From positions 1 through 64,000 of IMG/VR virus record IMGVR_UViG_3300027763_000050: 64,000 bases of DNA; one strand, 5' to 3'. This DNA is from a virus. A program made the position numbers and the translations under genes. Within the stretch, counting starts at the first letter, position 1. Each line of letters starts with the position of its first letter. The notes under the pieces were generated by a model. It was not told the origin of the DNA. It ran no database searches and saw only the letters and a program-made list of their open reading frames with translations. Below are positions 33,024 through 40,811 of this stretch, piece after piece.

Positions 33024-33067
33024 GAGCAAAGGAAAGTAATTGGAGTTAACGGTGAAAGTGGTTGAAG

Positions 33068-33433
33068 TCAATCGTTGTCTGCAAGCTTTGTTGCAGCGAG
33101 CTGGCCCATGACGTATCGGTGAGCCGTGTAAGCGCTTATGGTTACTACTGCGCAATAGTCGTAACGATCGGCGACGGTATCCGATGCGCGGAAAAAGCAA
33201 ACGGTCCAGCCGCCGGTACTAATATCCATCGGTCCTAGATTTCTGTATAGCTCCGTCTCCGAAAGACTACGGATATAAGAAGCCAATGAATCGGCGTCCT
33301 TAAAGCCAAGCGGGTTAATTACCTGCAGAGTTTTGGCTACATAGATCAGGTCAGCTTGATCCCATTTGACACGGGGCCAGGGACCTTTGTCCGCTGCGGC
33401 GCGGGCATTAACTTCTGCTTGAGTGGCGGTCAT
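33068..33433 (-). CDS. Hypothetical protein, 121 aa
   Basis: ATG 33433. Well-formed mixed protein (WDQADLIYVAKTLQVI, DISTGGWTVCFF, YDYCAVVTISAYTAH). No family is recognised. Confidence 0.6.
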   Translation of the reverse strand: MTATQAEVNARAAADKGPWPRVKWDQADLIYVAKTLQVINPLGFKDADSLASYIRSLSETELYRNLGPMDISTGGWTVCFFRASDTVADRYDYCAVVTISAYTAHRYVMGQLAATKLADND

Positions 33434-33471
33434 TTGATTGATGAGTAAGAGTGCTGAAGGTATGGGGGAAG

Positions 33472-33720
33472 TCAAGGGAAGACAATCGCATCGGTTGCGC
33501 TGAGTTCATCTAAGGCAACTGTGTCGGCAATAATGTCGTGGATGCTGCCGCCCTGGTAATCACTGCTTTGATCCTCGCAAACCTCCAGCCCGGCAATCTC
33601 GATGTCAGAAATAGCTTGCTCAACGGAAAGCGAACTTGGCATGCGGACCCAGCAGTAACGACCGCTGGCGTCATTGCAAAGAAAGACATGAAAGGAAGCC
33701 ATGGATTTAGCGGCTGACAT
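33472..33720 (-). CDS. Hypothetical protein, 82 aa
   Basis: ATG 33720 with leader CCTTTCTTCC. MSAAKSMASFHVFLCNDASGRYCW then an acidic alpha/beta segment. It overlaps the end of the upstream gene by 14 bases. Confidence 0.55.
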   Translation of the reverse strand: MSAAKSMASFHVFLCNDASGRYCWVRMPSSLSVEQAISDIEIAGLEVCEDQSSDYQGGSIHDIIADTVALDELSATDAIVFP

Positions 33721-34321
33721 AGTTGCTGGAAGAAAGGTTGGAATGGGCGTAGGTAAATAACCGATCACGTAAGGCTTTGTTTTGGACGTGTGGTAGAACA
33801 TTGACCCACTGTTCGCGGAACATGCTTCCACAATGGCGGCATCGAACAAGAGGTCTCAGTTCTTGCTGACCATCGGGCAATTCATGGTTTTTGATAAAGC
33901 AGAGTTCCCAATTGTGGTAGGCCTTGCCGTTCCAAAAAGCCTTAATATCGGCTCCAACGTCGGGAAGTTTGACGCCGTGATAGCAATTGACATTTAACAA
34001 AAGACCACTGCTTTCGTGGTGGAGTTGGATGGTGCCGGGCTCAACTTCATCGTCAGGTTCGTAGGACTTCCAGCGATCGTCTTCTTCTTCCCAGGGCAGG
34101 AGAGTGACCCTTTTGTCATGGGATTCGTAGGCGCCGGGGAGAATGTCGTCTTCTTCTGGCAGGGGCAGGCGCCAGTAAAGATTGCCTTCGGTTGCGGGGT
34201 TAAGGCTGCCGGGCAGGGGTGTTACTTTGTGGCGGTCATCCCAACGTAGGTAGTACATCGATTCGCAGGTGCCGATCTTGATTTCGACACCGTCAGATTT
34301 GCGTTTTGCGTATTCGCCCAT
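33707..34321 (-). CDS. Cys-motif protein, 204 aa
   Basis: N-terminal beta-rich half with many charged loops (VEIKIGTCESMYYLRWDD, LPWEEEDD). A C-terminal zinc-knuckle-like CRHCGSMFREQW precedes a helix. No family is recognised. Confidence 0.65.
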   Translation of the reverse strand: MGEYAKRKSDGVEIKIGTCESMYYLRWDDRHKVTPLPGSLNPATEGNLYWRLPLPEEDDILPGAYESHDKRVTLLPWEEEDDRWKSYEPDDEVEPGTIQLHHESSGLLLNVNCYHGVKLPDVGADIKAFWNGKAYHNWELCFIKNHELPDGQQELRPLVRCRHCGSMFREQWVNVLPHVQNKALRDRLFTYAHSNLSSSNYVSR

Positions 34322-34380
34322 GGTGGTAGTCTGGTGAAGGGAGAGTAAGGGAATAGAAGATTAAGGAAAGTATTTCGGGA

Positions 34381-34962
34381 TCAAGCTGCTTGATTCTTTT
34401 CGAGCTGCGTGATACGCGCCTCAAAAGCTTCCATGCGTGCGGCAAGAGGATCAACGCGGTTGTGTGTGTATCGATCTATAACTCCGCCATGAAGAGAAAT
34501 GCCTCGTTCAACTCGATCGGCGATAGTCTTAATTGCCTGGTCGCTGCGGGCAAACTCAAACATGAGAGCTCTAAGCACGCCCGCATAATGTTCGCTTCTA
34601 TCTACTGTGGAATCAGGAAAGCCAGTGTCGCCGTAGTTGCCGGTAATTGCTTCGCGAATAAAGTCTCTAAGGGTGTCGATGAACTGGGAATTTTCGAACA
34701 GGCGCCAGGCAGATCGGGAAAAGAAATTTGCGCGTCTCTCCATGGCACCTGCCAGGTCTTCAATCAGATCAGGAAAAAGATCCAAGATGTGATTGGCAAG
34801 ATTCGAACACATGAGATTGCGGGATAACTGTGCAATCTCATCTTGAGAGAGCGGACGATGAAAGCCATGATCCCTGGCTGACTTAATCTCATCTTGGTAA
34901 GCAACAAGCAGCCGATCAAGTTGATAGAGATTGTGTGAAACGTTGACGTTGTCGGTAGTCAT
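34381..34962 (-). CDS. Helical hypothetical protein, 193 aa, next to the E1-like gene
   Basis: ATG 34962 lies two bases after the E1-like stop, so the two are probably co-transcribed. Long helices (YQLDRLLVAYQDEIKSARD, a coiled coil at the end, EAFEARITQLEKN). It could be a partner or substrate of the conjugation cassette, but nothing in it shows this. Confidence 0.6.
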   Translation of the reverse strand: MTTDNVNVSHNLYQLDRLLVAYQDEIKSARDHGFHRPLSQDEIAQLSRNLMCSNLANHILDLFPDLIEDLAGAMERRANFFSRSAWRLFENSQFIDTLRDFIREAITGNYGDTGFPDSTVDRSEHYAGVLRALMFEFARSDQAIKTIADRVERGISLHGGVIDRYTHNRVDPLAARMEAFEARITQLEKNQAA

Positions 34963-34963
34963 G

Positions 34964-35662
34964 TCAGGAAATAGCAAAGGAAAAGGAGCGGCCGTTGAAT
35001 CCCAGTTGGGAGTAGAGATTGTTGAGCTTGTTATCCAGGAAGTTTTGGACAACAAGCAGCGCGCTGGTAGCTGCCAGGGAATTGGCAGCAATTAACTGCG
35101 GGCGCGAAGGTGCGTGTTCCATGCAGCCGCCCGATCTCGGTATCGTGTCCCGAGGTGATGCAAGGTTTTCGCAGGTGAGGCGAGGGTCAATGCCAAAGGT
35201 GGTGTCATCGATCAGACCCCAGAACTGGACCTGACCCTTGATGTCTTCGGTGCCGTCGGAATTGCCGGGACTGATCCAGAGGAAGTTGCGGTTACTGCTG
35301 AGGCGCTCACCCATTACCTCCAGAGTTGCGGCCCGAGTGGCGTCGTTGTCTACGGCAAGAACAATCAAGGGCTGCTGAGCTTGCTGCAACAGACGCCGCA
35401 ACATATTCTTATCTAGGTATTCGGAGTAGGGCTGAGCGTTTAGACCTTGACTCTCAAGGTGCCGAGCCAGGGAGACCGCTTTATTGACGCCGATGTCAGC
35501 GGGGCCAACGATCTGGCGGGTAATGTTCTTGTTTTCGTAGGAGTCGCCGTCAATGATGGCAAACTGCGGCTCCTCGCAGGAATAGGTAAGCAACCGGGCC
35601 AGTGGTGCAGCGAGGTGACCGCCTGTGCCGCCAGCGCCAATCAATAGGCAAGTGTCAATCAT
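34964..35662 (-). CDS. ThiF/E1-like adenylating enzyme (PRTRC-type)
   Basis: Activates a ubiquitin-like protein by adenylating its C-terminal Gly. 232 aa from ATG 35662. Visible motifs: nucleotide-binding GAGGTGG at residues 9-15; the acidic strand and Arg finger IDGDSYENKNITRQ; DIGVNKAVSLA; and AVDNDATRAA, all in E1/ThiF order. A candidate catalytic Cys lies in GGCMEHAPSRP. It is minimal in size, like PRTRC ThiF proteins of plasmids. It overlaps the upstream gene by 8 bases in the same operon as the JAB and Ubl genes. Confidence 0.85.
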   Translation of the reverse strand: MIDTCLLIGAGGTGGHLAAPLARLLTYSCEEPQFAIIDGDSYENKNITRQIVGPADIGVNKAVSLARHLESQGLNAQPYSEYLDKNMLRRLLQQAQQPLIVLAVDNDATRAATLEVMGERLSSNRNFLWISPGNSDGTEDIKGQVQFWGLIDDTTFGIDPRLTCENLASPRDTIPRSGGCMEHAPSRPQLIAANSLAATSALLVVQNFLDNKLNNLYSQLGFNGRSFSFAIS

Positions 35663-36566
35663 TGGGGATCTGTCCGATAAGGGTGTTGCGGTGAATAAAC
35701 CATTGACGTAAAAGAGCATCTGCTTCGGTAATGAAGCCTTCGTTGTTGAACACCGTGGCCCGCTTGACATAGGCCGCAAGCATCCCGCTCTCACCCACGG
35801 TGCCTATGCCGGCAGTGCGTAGCTGACGGAAAGCGTCGCGATGAAGTTGCGGGTGAAGAAGTAGTAAGGCATCTGCGCCGCTGCGATACTCGAAGCTGGG
35901 GTCAGCGGGGACGGATGAAGAAAAAGAATTAATTTCGGAAGCGTTATCCCGGTATTGATCGAGAGAAAGTAAATCGTCGTTTGAAGGTGTGGCAGCAAAC
36001 GTACTTATTGCCTGATCAATTGACGTCGGGAAGTCAGAGCGTGTCCCCCAGCAGACGTAATCATTGTCAGCAAAGCAATTTAGATTTCGCTCCACGCCAG
36101 ACAAGCGAACTTCGCTGTCATCCGCTGAGCTGGTGACGCATTGTAAATATGAGCGTATGTTTGGTTTTCGTTCGCCATCCTCGGGCAATAAGGCTATAAA
36201 TTTATCAGGAAGGAAGACACTGGGCTTGAAATAAAACTCAAAGCAAGTAGGTGCAAGTTTATAGTCTTCGTCAGCATTGTCACTGGAATCGCCAACGTCA
36301 TAGCCTTCCGGGCATTGTTCATTGTAATAACTACTAAAGCCTTCCCGATAAGCGTCACAGCAAGAAGTAGTAGTAATGACGTAACTATTCCCATCGTGAT
36401 CCTGTCCATCATCTACGTGCTCATCAAACCAATAGCGACAACTGCGGCAATTTGAAGAAATAAAATTTTCCTCATCAAAACCCTGACCTAAATGTTGTGC
36501 ATCGGCCCAGCCATCAGGTAGCCAAACCCTGACGATTATGCCGTCATGTTGATGGCTGTAACCCAC
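35655..36566 (-). CDS. Cys-rich protein in the E2-like (PRTRC B) position
   Basis: GTG 36566 lies 10 bases after the JAB stop, giving 303 aa. ATG 36704 would overlap JAB by 128 bases. The N-terminal half holds clustered Cys (SSNCRSCRYWFDEH, TTSCCDAY). A middle section reads FLPDKFIALLPEDGERKP...NCFADNDYVCWGTRSDFP. This recalls PRTRC protein B (prokaryotic E2 family D), where a short NV-x-DG-x-VC-x-G motif precedes a Pro. The order Ubl-JAB-this-ThiF fits PRTRC. Assignment as E2 is inference from position and a weak motif. Confidence 0.5.
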   Translation of the reverse strand: MGYSHQHDGIIVRVWLPDGWADAQHLGQGFDEENFISSNCRSCRYWFDEHVDDGQDHDGNSYVITTTSCCDAYREGFSSYYNEQCPEGYDVGDSSDNADEDYKLAPTCFEFYFKPSVFLPDKFIALLPEDGERKPNIRSYLQCVTSSADDSEVRLSGVERNLNCFADNDYVCWGTRSDFPTSIDQAISTFAATPSNDDLLSLDQYRDNASEINSFSSSVPADPSFEYRSGADALLLLHPQLHRDAFRQLRTAGIGTVGESGMLAAYVKRATVFNNEGFITEADALLRQWFIHRNTLIGQIPND

Positions 36567-36576
36567 CAGGTCGGCG

Positions 36577-37659
36577 TTACTTGGCAGGTGTTCGAGATGT
36601 ACCGGAGGCGGCGCCGAGGGAGAGAGGAGTGATAAATTCAAAATCGTCGGATTCGGCGGCTGATGGATCGAATCCGGTGTGTTGCTCAATGTCGGCAAGG
36701 GCATAGGAAAGCTCGGAGTAGAGATCGCGGAGGGAGTCGTGGTCGCCAGCAGCGGTGAGGTATTGAATGGCGTTAGTAACGTCGTCGATGATGTCGGACA
36801 CTTGCTGGTATGAACTTTTTTGACGCGGCATGTATGGACTCCAATTGCCGCCAAGGTCATTGCCCCAGCCGTCATCCCAGGAGTAGGGGTCCGAAATGCT
36901 GCCGTAGTGGAAATTGGCGCGCTGATCCTTGGCCTCTGTGCCGGACTTGCCAGATGTGATTACGGGCTTGAACAGCGGCCAGACGCCGATCGTTATGGCA
37001 GTCAGTACGTTGGGATGAAATGTGACGCCGTTTACTGGTGTTGTATCAACGACAAGGTTGTGGTCAATGGCGAAGCGCCGTTTGCCCGCTGTAATGGAAG
37101 CAGTAAGTGCGTATGACATTTTCTGGGAGTCGATGCTGCCAACAACAATGTGCAGGCCTGGATCGCCGAGCTCGTATTTGTCATCGGTGCCAGAGAAGAA
37201 AGCCGCCATGGTGTTGTGGCTGTGGGATGAGCCGCAAGGAGTCCAACCATCGGGCGGGTAGCTGGTAACTGTCTCGCCGGTGATGATGTCAATGGCTTTA
37301 TCGAAGCTCTCGACGCGGACACTGGCTGCATCAACTTCTTGAACGGGTACAAGCAGACGGAAGCAAGTGGGATCGCTTTCGCTGCGAAGAATGCGAACAG
37401 AGACCTCGGCCTGACTTGGGACCTTGGTGACGTAATGGAAGGTGAGCTGAATCCAAGCAGCCCAGAGATCGGCTGGAATTCGGGCAATGTTATTGGCGGG
37501 TTCAAACTTCTTGAGGTTCTCATCGGTGATGATTGCGTTGGCGGTAGGGTCATCGACGGGGCTGAGGTATGAGCCCCAGGAGTTAGCGGCAACTTTCCAG
37601 CAGCCACTGCGGTGAGTGCGAAGAACGCTGGGGGAACTGGGTGCGGTGGCTGAAGTCAT
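36577..37659 (-). CDS. JAB/JAMM isopeptidase-like protein (PRTRC A-like), 360 aa
   Basis: The zinc-metalloprotease motif is intact: HSHNTMAAFFSGTDD gives H146-x-H148-x7-S156-x2-D159. An upstream Glu in AEVSVRIL is the likely general base. Such enzymes process ubiquitin-like precursors or remove the conjugate. The N-terminal 80 residues and the C-terminal Trp/Asp-rich segment (DPYSWDDGWGNDLGG) are additional. ATG 37659. It lies between the Ubl and E2-position genes. Confidence 0.8.
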   Translation of the reverse strand: MTSATAPSSPSVLRTHRSGCWKVAANSWGSYLSPVDDPTANAIITDENLKKFEPANNIARIPADLWAAWIQLTFHYVTKVPSQAEVSVRILRSESDPTCFRLLVPVQEVDAASVRVESFDKAIDIITGETVTSYPPDGWTPCGSSHSHNTMAAFFSGTDDKYELGDPGLHIVVGSIDSQKMSYALTASITAGKRRFAIDHNLVVDTTPVNGVTFHPNVLTAITIGVWPLFKPVITSGKSGTEAKDQRANFHYGSISDPYSWDDGWGNDLGGNWSPYMPRQKSSYQQVSDIIDDVTNAIQYLTAAGDHDSLRDLYSELSYALADIEQHTGFDPSAAESDDFEFITPLSLGAASGTSRTPAK

Positions 37660-37709
37660 TGGGATAGAGGAGGAAGTAAGCCCCAGCGGGAGGCCGGGGC
37701 TGGTGACGA

Positions 37710-38237
37710 TCAACCCTTGGCTTCGCTGGTGACTGAAGCGCGGACGATGGTGCCAGGGGCGACAACGGACGAGGGCACCAGGATTTGCCCCTCGGCAACG
37801 AAGCGTGCGCGATTAACGTCAATACCGAGCTCGCCTTCGTAGAGGGAGAAGAGTTCATGGAGGCTTTTGCCGTCAGCGATTGCGGCGGGGACTTCGACAA
37901 GTGCGCCGTCGTTTGCGGTTAGTACAACGGGGGGCTTGGCTGCAGCTGAAAGATTTTCAAAGAAGCTTCCAGATGTGGGGTTGTTATTGGCAGCTTTTGG
38001 TTCGGAGGTAGTGCCGGCGTCGGGCTCGGTGTATGAAGCGTGGCCAACGGTTATAGATTCATAGAAGGTTGCGCCGGCAGTGGCTTCTTCGGTGACGGCA
38101 ACCTTGGAGCCGTTGTCTGCGCTTACTGCGACTGGACTTTCGGCGGGAGTTTCAGGGGGTAAAACAAACTCAAGGGTGGTGACAAGGAACTTGTAAGCGG
38201 ACTTGTAAGCGGATTTAAGAGCGGAAAAGGGAGACAT
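37710..38237 (-). CDS. Ubiquitin-like beta-grasp protein ending in Gly
   Basis: 175 aa. The C-terminal 75 residues (PVVLTANDGALVEVPAAI, LHELFSLYEGEL, VPGTIVRA-like end strands) have the strand-strand-helix-strand order of beta-grasp proteins and finish EAKG, a free Gly as in PRTRC C and other prokaryotic Ubls. An earlier stretch (PVAVSADNGSKVAVTEEA) looks like a degenerate copy of the first hairpin. The N-terminus is helical and basic. It is probably the modifier for the E1 and JAB encoded next to it. Confidence 0.68.
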   Translation of the reverse strand: MSPFSALKSAYKSAYKFLVTTLEFVLPPETPAESPVAVSADNGSKVAVTEEATAGATFYESITVGHASYTEPDAGTTSEPKAANNNPTSGSFFENLSAAAKPPVVLTANDGALVEVPAAIADGKSLHELFSLYEGELGIDVNRARFVAEGQILVPSSVVAPGTIVRASVTSEAKG

Positions 38238-38315
38238 AAGAAAGCTTTAGTGGGTCGGGAGGGCGAAGGCAGCATCAAGGGCCAGGCTGCGATTGGCCGA
38301 TCTACAGGAGCTATG

Positions 38316-38933
38316 TCAGTCGAACTGGGGCTCGAGGAATAGCGAGCGGCGAATGGAATTGATTGCAATTTCAAGGTCATTGCGATCGGGGCCGATTGAC
38401 TGCGAGATAACAGGACGGGCAGTTTGAGCGCGTAAAAATTGCGGATCGTCTAGCCCCGCAGTAAAGAGACGGAAAAAGGAAGTCTTATCTCCCTTGGTTG
38501 TTTGAAGTTTGATAATGCGCTCGGAAAGATTGTCAACAACAAGAAGCGCGCCGAGTAGGGTACGGGCGGGCTGGGTGTTAACTGGTCCGGCTGGTTTATT
38601 GGATTGGGCTGCTACACGAAGCAGGTAAGGAGTGGTTGGATCCGCTTGGTGTAAGCGCAATTCGAGGTAATCTCTGGGGCCGTACTCAGAGGCAGCTCCC
38701 CGTTTAATAAGTTGCAAGTCAAAGGGAGCGCCAATAATTGCCGTAATTATTCGATCGGGGTCAGGTCCAGAGGCAGCAGGCGGAGAGTCTCCGTATGAGT
38801 AAAGATCGCCGCCGAAAGAGAGGCCTATAACAACCGGTTTCGGCAAGACAGTCGCAGGGCGAATACCGGAATTGGGATCAACGTCTGGATCAATAAGCAG
38901 CTCAACAGGATCAAGTGGCGCGAGAGTTGTCAT
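38316..38933 (-). CDS. Hypothetical protein upstream of the Ubl gene, 205 aa
   Basis: ATG 38933, preceded by a TTTCAACCGTGC leader related to the hairpin leaders of the mini-gene array. Proline-rich start, then an alpha/beta body (DYLELRLHQ, ARTLLGALLVVDNL, RIIKLQTTKG). No family is recognised. Being first in the run to the Ubl/JAB/E1 genes, it may belong to the system. Confidence 0.6.
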   Translation of the reverse strand: MTTLAPLDPVELLIDPDVDPNSGIRPATVLPKPVVIGLSFGGDLYSYGDSPPAASGPDPDRIITAIIGAPFDLQLIKRGAASEYGPRDYLELRLHQADPTTPYLLRVAAQSNKPAGPVNTQPARTLLGALLVVDNLSERIIKLQTTKGDKTSFFRLFTAGLDDPQFLRAQTARPVISQSIGPDRNDLEIAINSIRRSLFLEPQFD

Positions 38934-39159
38934 GGTTAACAAAGGAAACAGCACGGTTGAAAGACCCATCAGAGACGAATCGTTGAGCCCCTCGGCGAAG
39001 ATGGGCGCGGATATTACGAATGGAGCGAGTGGAAATACGCCTGCCAAAAGGAATGATCCCTTTGGTGCTAGTAATAGTGTGAGTAAGGCGCCAGTGTTTG
39101 GAGCCAGCGGTTATGTCGTAGCCGAGGGAGCGGGCTTCTTTGATGAGGTCAGCGGACAT
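38911..39159 (-). CDS. HicA-like protein, 82 aa
   Basis: LIKEARSLGYDITAGSKHWRLTH has the HicA-type fold start, including the conserved His in a strand (G-x-K-H-x-R/x). RRISTRSIRNIRAHLRRG forms the closing helix. HicA toxins cleave mRNA and normally pair with HicB, which is not present nearby. It may be a regulator or an orphan. It overlaps the downstream start by 23 bases. Confidence 0.6.
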   Translation of the reverse strand: MSADLIKEARSLGYDITAGSKHWRLTHTITSTKGIIPFGRRISTRSIRNIRAHLRRGAQRFVSDGSFNRAVSFVNHDNSRAT

Positions 39160-39162
39160 TAG

Positions 39163-39717
39163 TTAGATACGGATAGATTTCTCCTCTTCCTCGGAAAGCT
39201 CAAAGCCGCGGGCCTTGATGAATGGGATAAGTGCAGTAACTGTGAGTTTCTGAACTTCCATCGAGCGTGGTTTCTCGATGCAACCAACTAACTTGCTGGT
39301 GTAGTTGTAGGCGCGGCAGACTTGCTCGATGAGTCCAGCCAATGTGGGATCGAGCAGAGGTCCGGTTTGGATGCGAGGGGAGGCGGGTTTGGCGAGGGTT
39401 TGGGAAGTGGCGGTAATGGCAGTGATAGGGTCTGGATCTTTCCAGCCGTCTTCGCTAGCAGGGATTGAAGGGTGGTCAGTTCCTTCCTCGTAATCCACCG
39501 CGAGGAACGAGCCCCCGAGGTCAGGATCGAAGCAGATTTGGTCTTCGTTGAATTGGTAGCCAGCGCGGAGGTCGGGGGCACTGGCGCGATGGATGAAGAC
39601 AGTGGGTTCGCCGCCCTTGCGAGTTTTGATGGACCTCTCGATGTTGTTGTAGTAGGCGTAGAAGAACTCGCTGTTACGGGCTGAGTGGCGAGGGTCGGAA
39701 GTGAGGACGAGTGCCAT
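39163..39717 (-). CDS. Hypothetical protein, 184 aa or longer
   Basis: ATG 39717. The frame stays open to about 39905 with protein-like residues (SRSAFVDFFDRVGTSPRGN) but lacks a standard start there. The visible part has FFYAYYNNIERSIKTRKGG and ends in an acidic helix. No family is recognised. It lies between Gp157 and the HicA-like gene. Confidence 0.55.
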   Translation of the reverse strand: MALVLTSDPRHSARNSEFFYAYYNNIERSIKTRKGGEPTVFIHRASAPDLRAGYQFNEDQICFDPDLGGSFLAVDYEEGTDHPSIPASEDGWKDPDPITAITATSQTLAKPASPRIQTGPLLDPTLAGLIEQVCRAYNYTSKLVGCIEKPRSMEVQKLTVTALIPFIKARGFELSEEEEKSIRI

Positions 39718-39932
39718 GGCTGGATCAGGAAGTGAGTCGTTAGGTAGTTCTTTAGTGCGAGGAATTGTGTTTCCTCGAGGAGAAGTGCCGACCCGATCGA
39801 AGAAATCAACGAAGGCGGATCGGCTAATTGCTGCTGAAGGTAGAGCTTGGCCTTGGGGGAATTCGGAGTAAGAAGCAGGCGGCGCTTGCTGGGTGCAAGA
39901 GAGAGCCAGAAGTCAGCTATTTGATTGACCAA
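39718..39932 (-). other. Region with two competing minus-strand frames
   Basis: One frame begins TTG 39932 (VNQIADFWLSLAPSKRRLLL) and overlaps the Gp157 stop. The other is in phase with the gene at 39163-39717. Either a small gene lies here or one protein is split by a frameshift. Confidence 0.35.
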
Positions 39933-40528
39933 TTACGGCGTTTAACAAGTTCAGCTCCGGGGACTGTGGTGCCGGCTTTGATTGCAGCTTTGATTGCGGT
40001 CTTGTCTGGGGCGTATTTGATCGTCTCCCGCAACAGGTCATTGGGGATCAAGCCCTCGTCAACAACATCGACGGCCTCGCTGACCCGTGATACAAGCTCA
40101 TGGGTGGGGAAGGAGAAGCGGGTGTTGTCGGGGTTGAGTTTGAGAAGGATGTCGATCAGGTAGGTCTGAAGTTTTTCGGCGCGGCGTTGATCGGCTTTAG
40201 CGAGGGCGGCAAGACGGTCGGCCTCCTTGGCGCGGAAGTCAGCCTTGCCGTGAAGTGCGTCGATTACATGGCAGACCTGATCGGCCTTGGTTGTTAGGGC
40301 CGACCTGGCGGATTCATCGAGGGCGAGGAAGTGCTCAACCAGTCCCCGGGCTGTGTCCTGCTGTTCGGGGTCGTCGGAGTCAAGGAGTTCAGCGGCAAGG
40401 GCTAGCTCACCGCTTACCTCTTGGACTTGGATTGCGAGGTTGAACAGGGTCGGGGAAGAGCTCGAAGTGGTGGAGAGTTCCGTCTGGGCAGATGGGAGGC
40501 GGGTTGCCGTTGGCGAAGTTGTGGACAT
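39917..40528 (-). CDS. Siphovirus Gp157-family protein
   Basis: 203 aa from ATG 40528. The C-terminal 130 residues match Gp157: helices AEKLQTYLIDILLKL, a beta segment, then IKYAPDKTAIKAAIKAG, VPGAELV and WSIK. Gp157 proteins are frequent in early phage regions, and some are linked to resistance or recombination. The N-terminal 40 residues are Ser/Thr-rich and overlap the gene before it. Confidence 0.8.
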   Translation of the reverse strand: MSTTSPTATRLPSAQTELSTTSSSSPTLFNLAIQVQEVSGELALAAELLDSDDPEQQDTARGLVEHFLALDESARSALTTKADQVCHVIDALHGKADFRAKEADRLAALAKADQRRAEKLQTYLIDILLKLNPDNTRFSFPTHELVSRVSEAVDVVDEGLIPNDLLRETIKYAPDKTAIKAAIKAGTTVPGAELVKRRNWSIK

Positions 40529-40715
40529 ACGTGTTGAGTGATTGAGGGCTGTCAAAGGCGATTGACCAAATGAAGTCAGGCTTTTCGCAGTGGACCAGCA
40601 GGTAATCGGGCGTGACTGCGGTGAGGGTGTAGCGGCCAACAACCGTGTCGGCGGGAAACGGTGCTAGCGCTGCCTTAAACCAGGCGACTAGGCGGAGGGC
40701 GAGGGGAAACCACAT
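40407..40715 (-). CDS. Hypothetical protein with N-terminal membrane segment, 102 aa
   Basis: ATG 40715 (MWFPLALRLVAWFKAALAPF). The rest is beta-rich (GRYTLTAVTPDYLLVHCEKPDFIWSI). Its last 120 bases overlap the Gp157 start in another frame. Function unknown. Confidence 0.55.
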   Translation of the reverse strand: MWFPLALRLVAWFKAALAPFPADTVVGRYTLTAVTPDYLLVHCEKPDFIWSIAFDSPQSLNTYVHNFANGNPPPICPDGTLHHFELFPDPVQPRNPSPRGKR

Positions 40716-40766
40716 GAATGGCGCAAGCTGGAGCAAGCAGAGTATGGCAGCGAATAGCGTGAAAGG

Positions 40767-40799
40767 AAAGCCCCAGCATGCGGCTGCACACCAGGGCTT
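40767..40799 (-). terminator. Intrinsic terminator
   Basis: AAGCCC...GGGGCTT stem followed leftward by TTTCC. It is positioned after the gene ending at 40812. Confidence 0.6.
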
Positions 40800-40811
40800 C
40801 AGGGATGGGTG

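Noticed and set aside
39288-39932. Minus-strand 214-aa ORF as one gene
   Set aside because: Most of it is a Ser/Thr/Pro-rich shadow of the gene 39163-39717; only its first 70 residues could be real.
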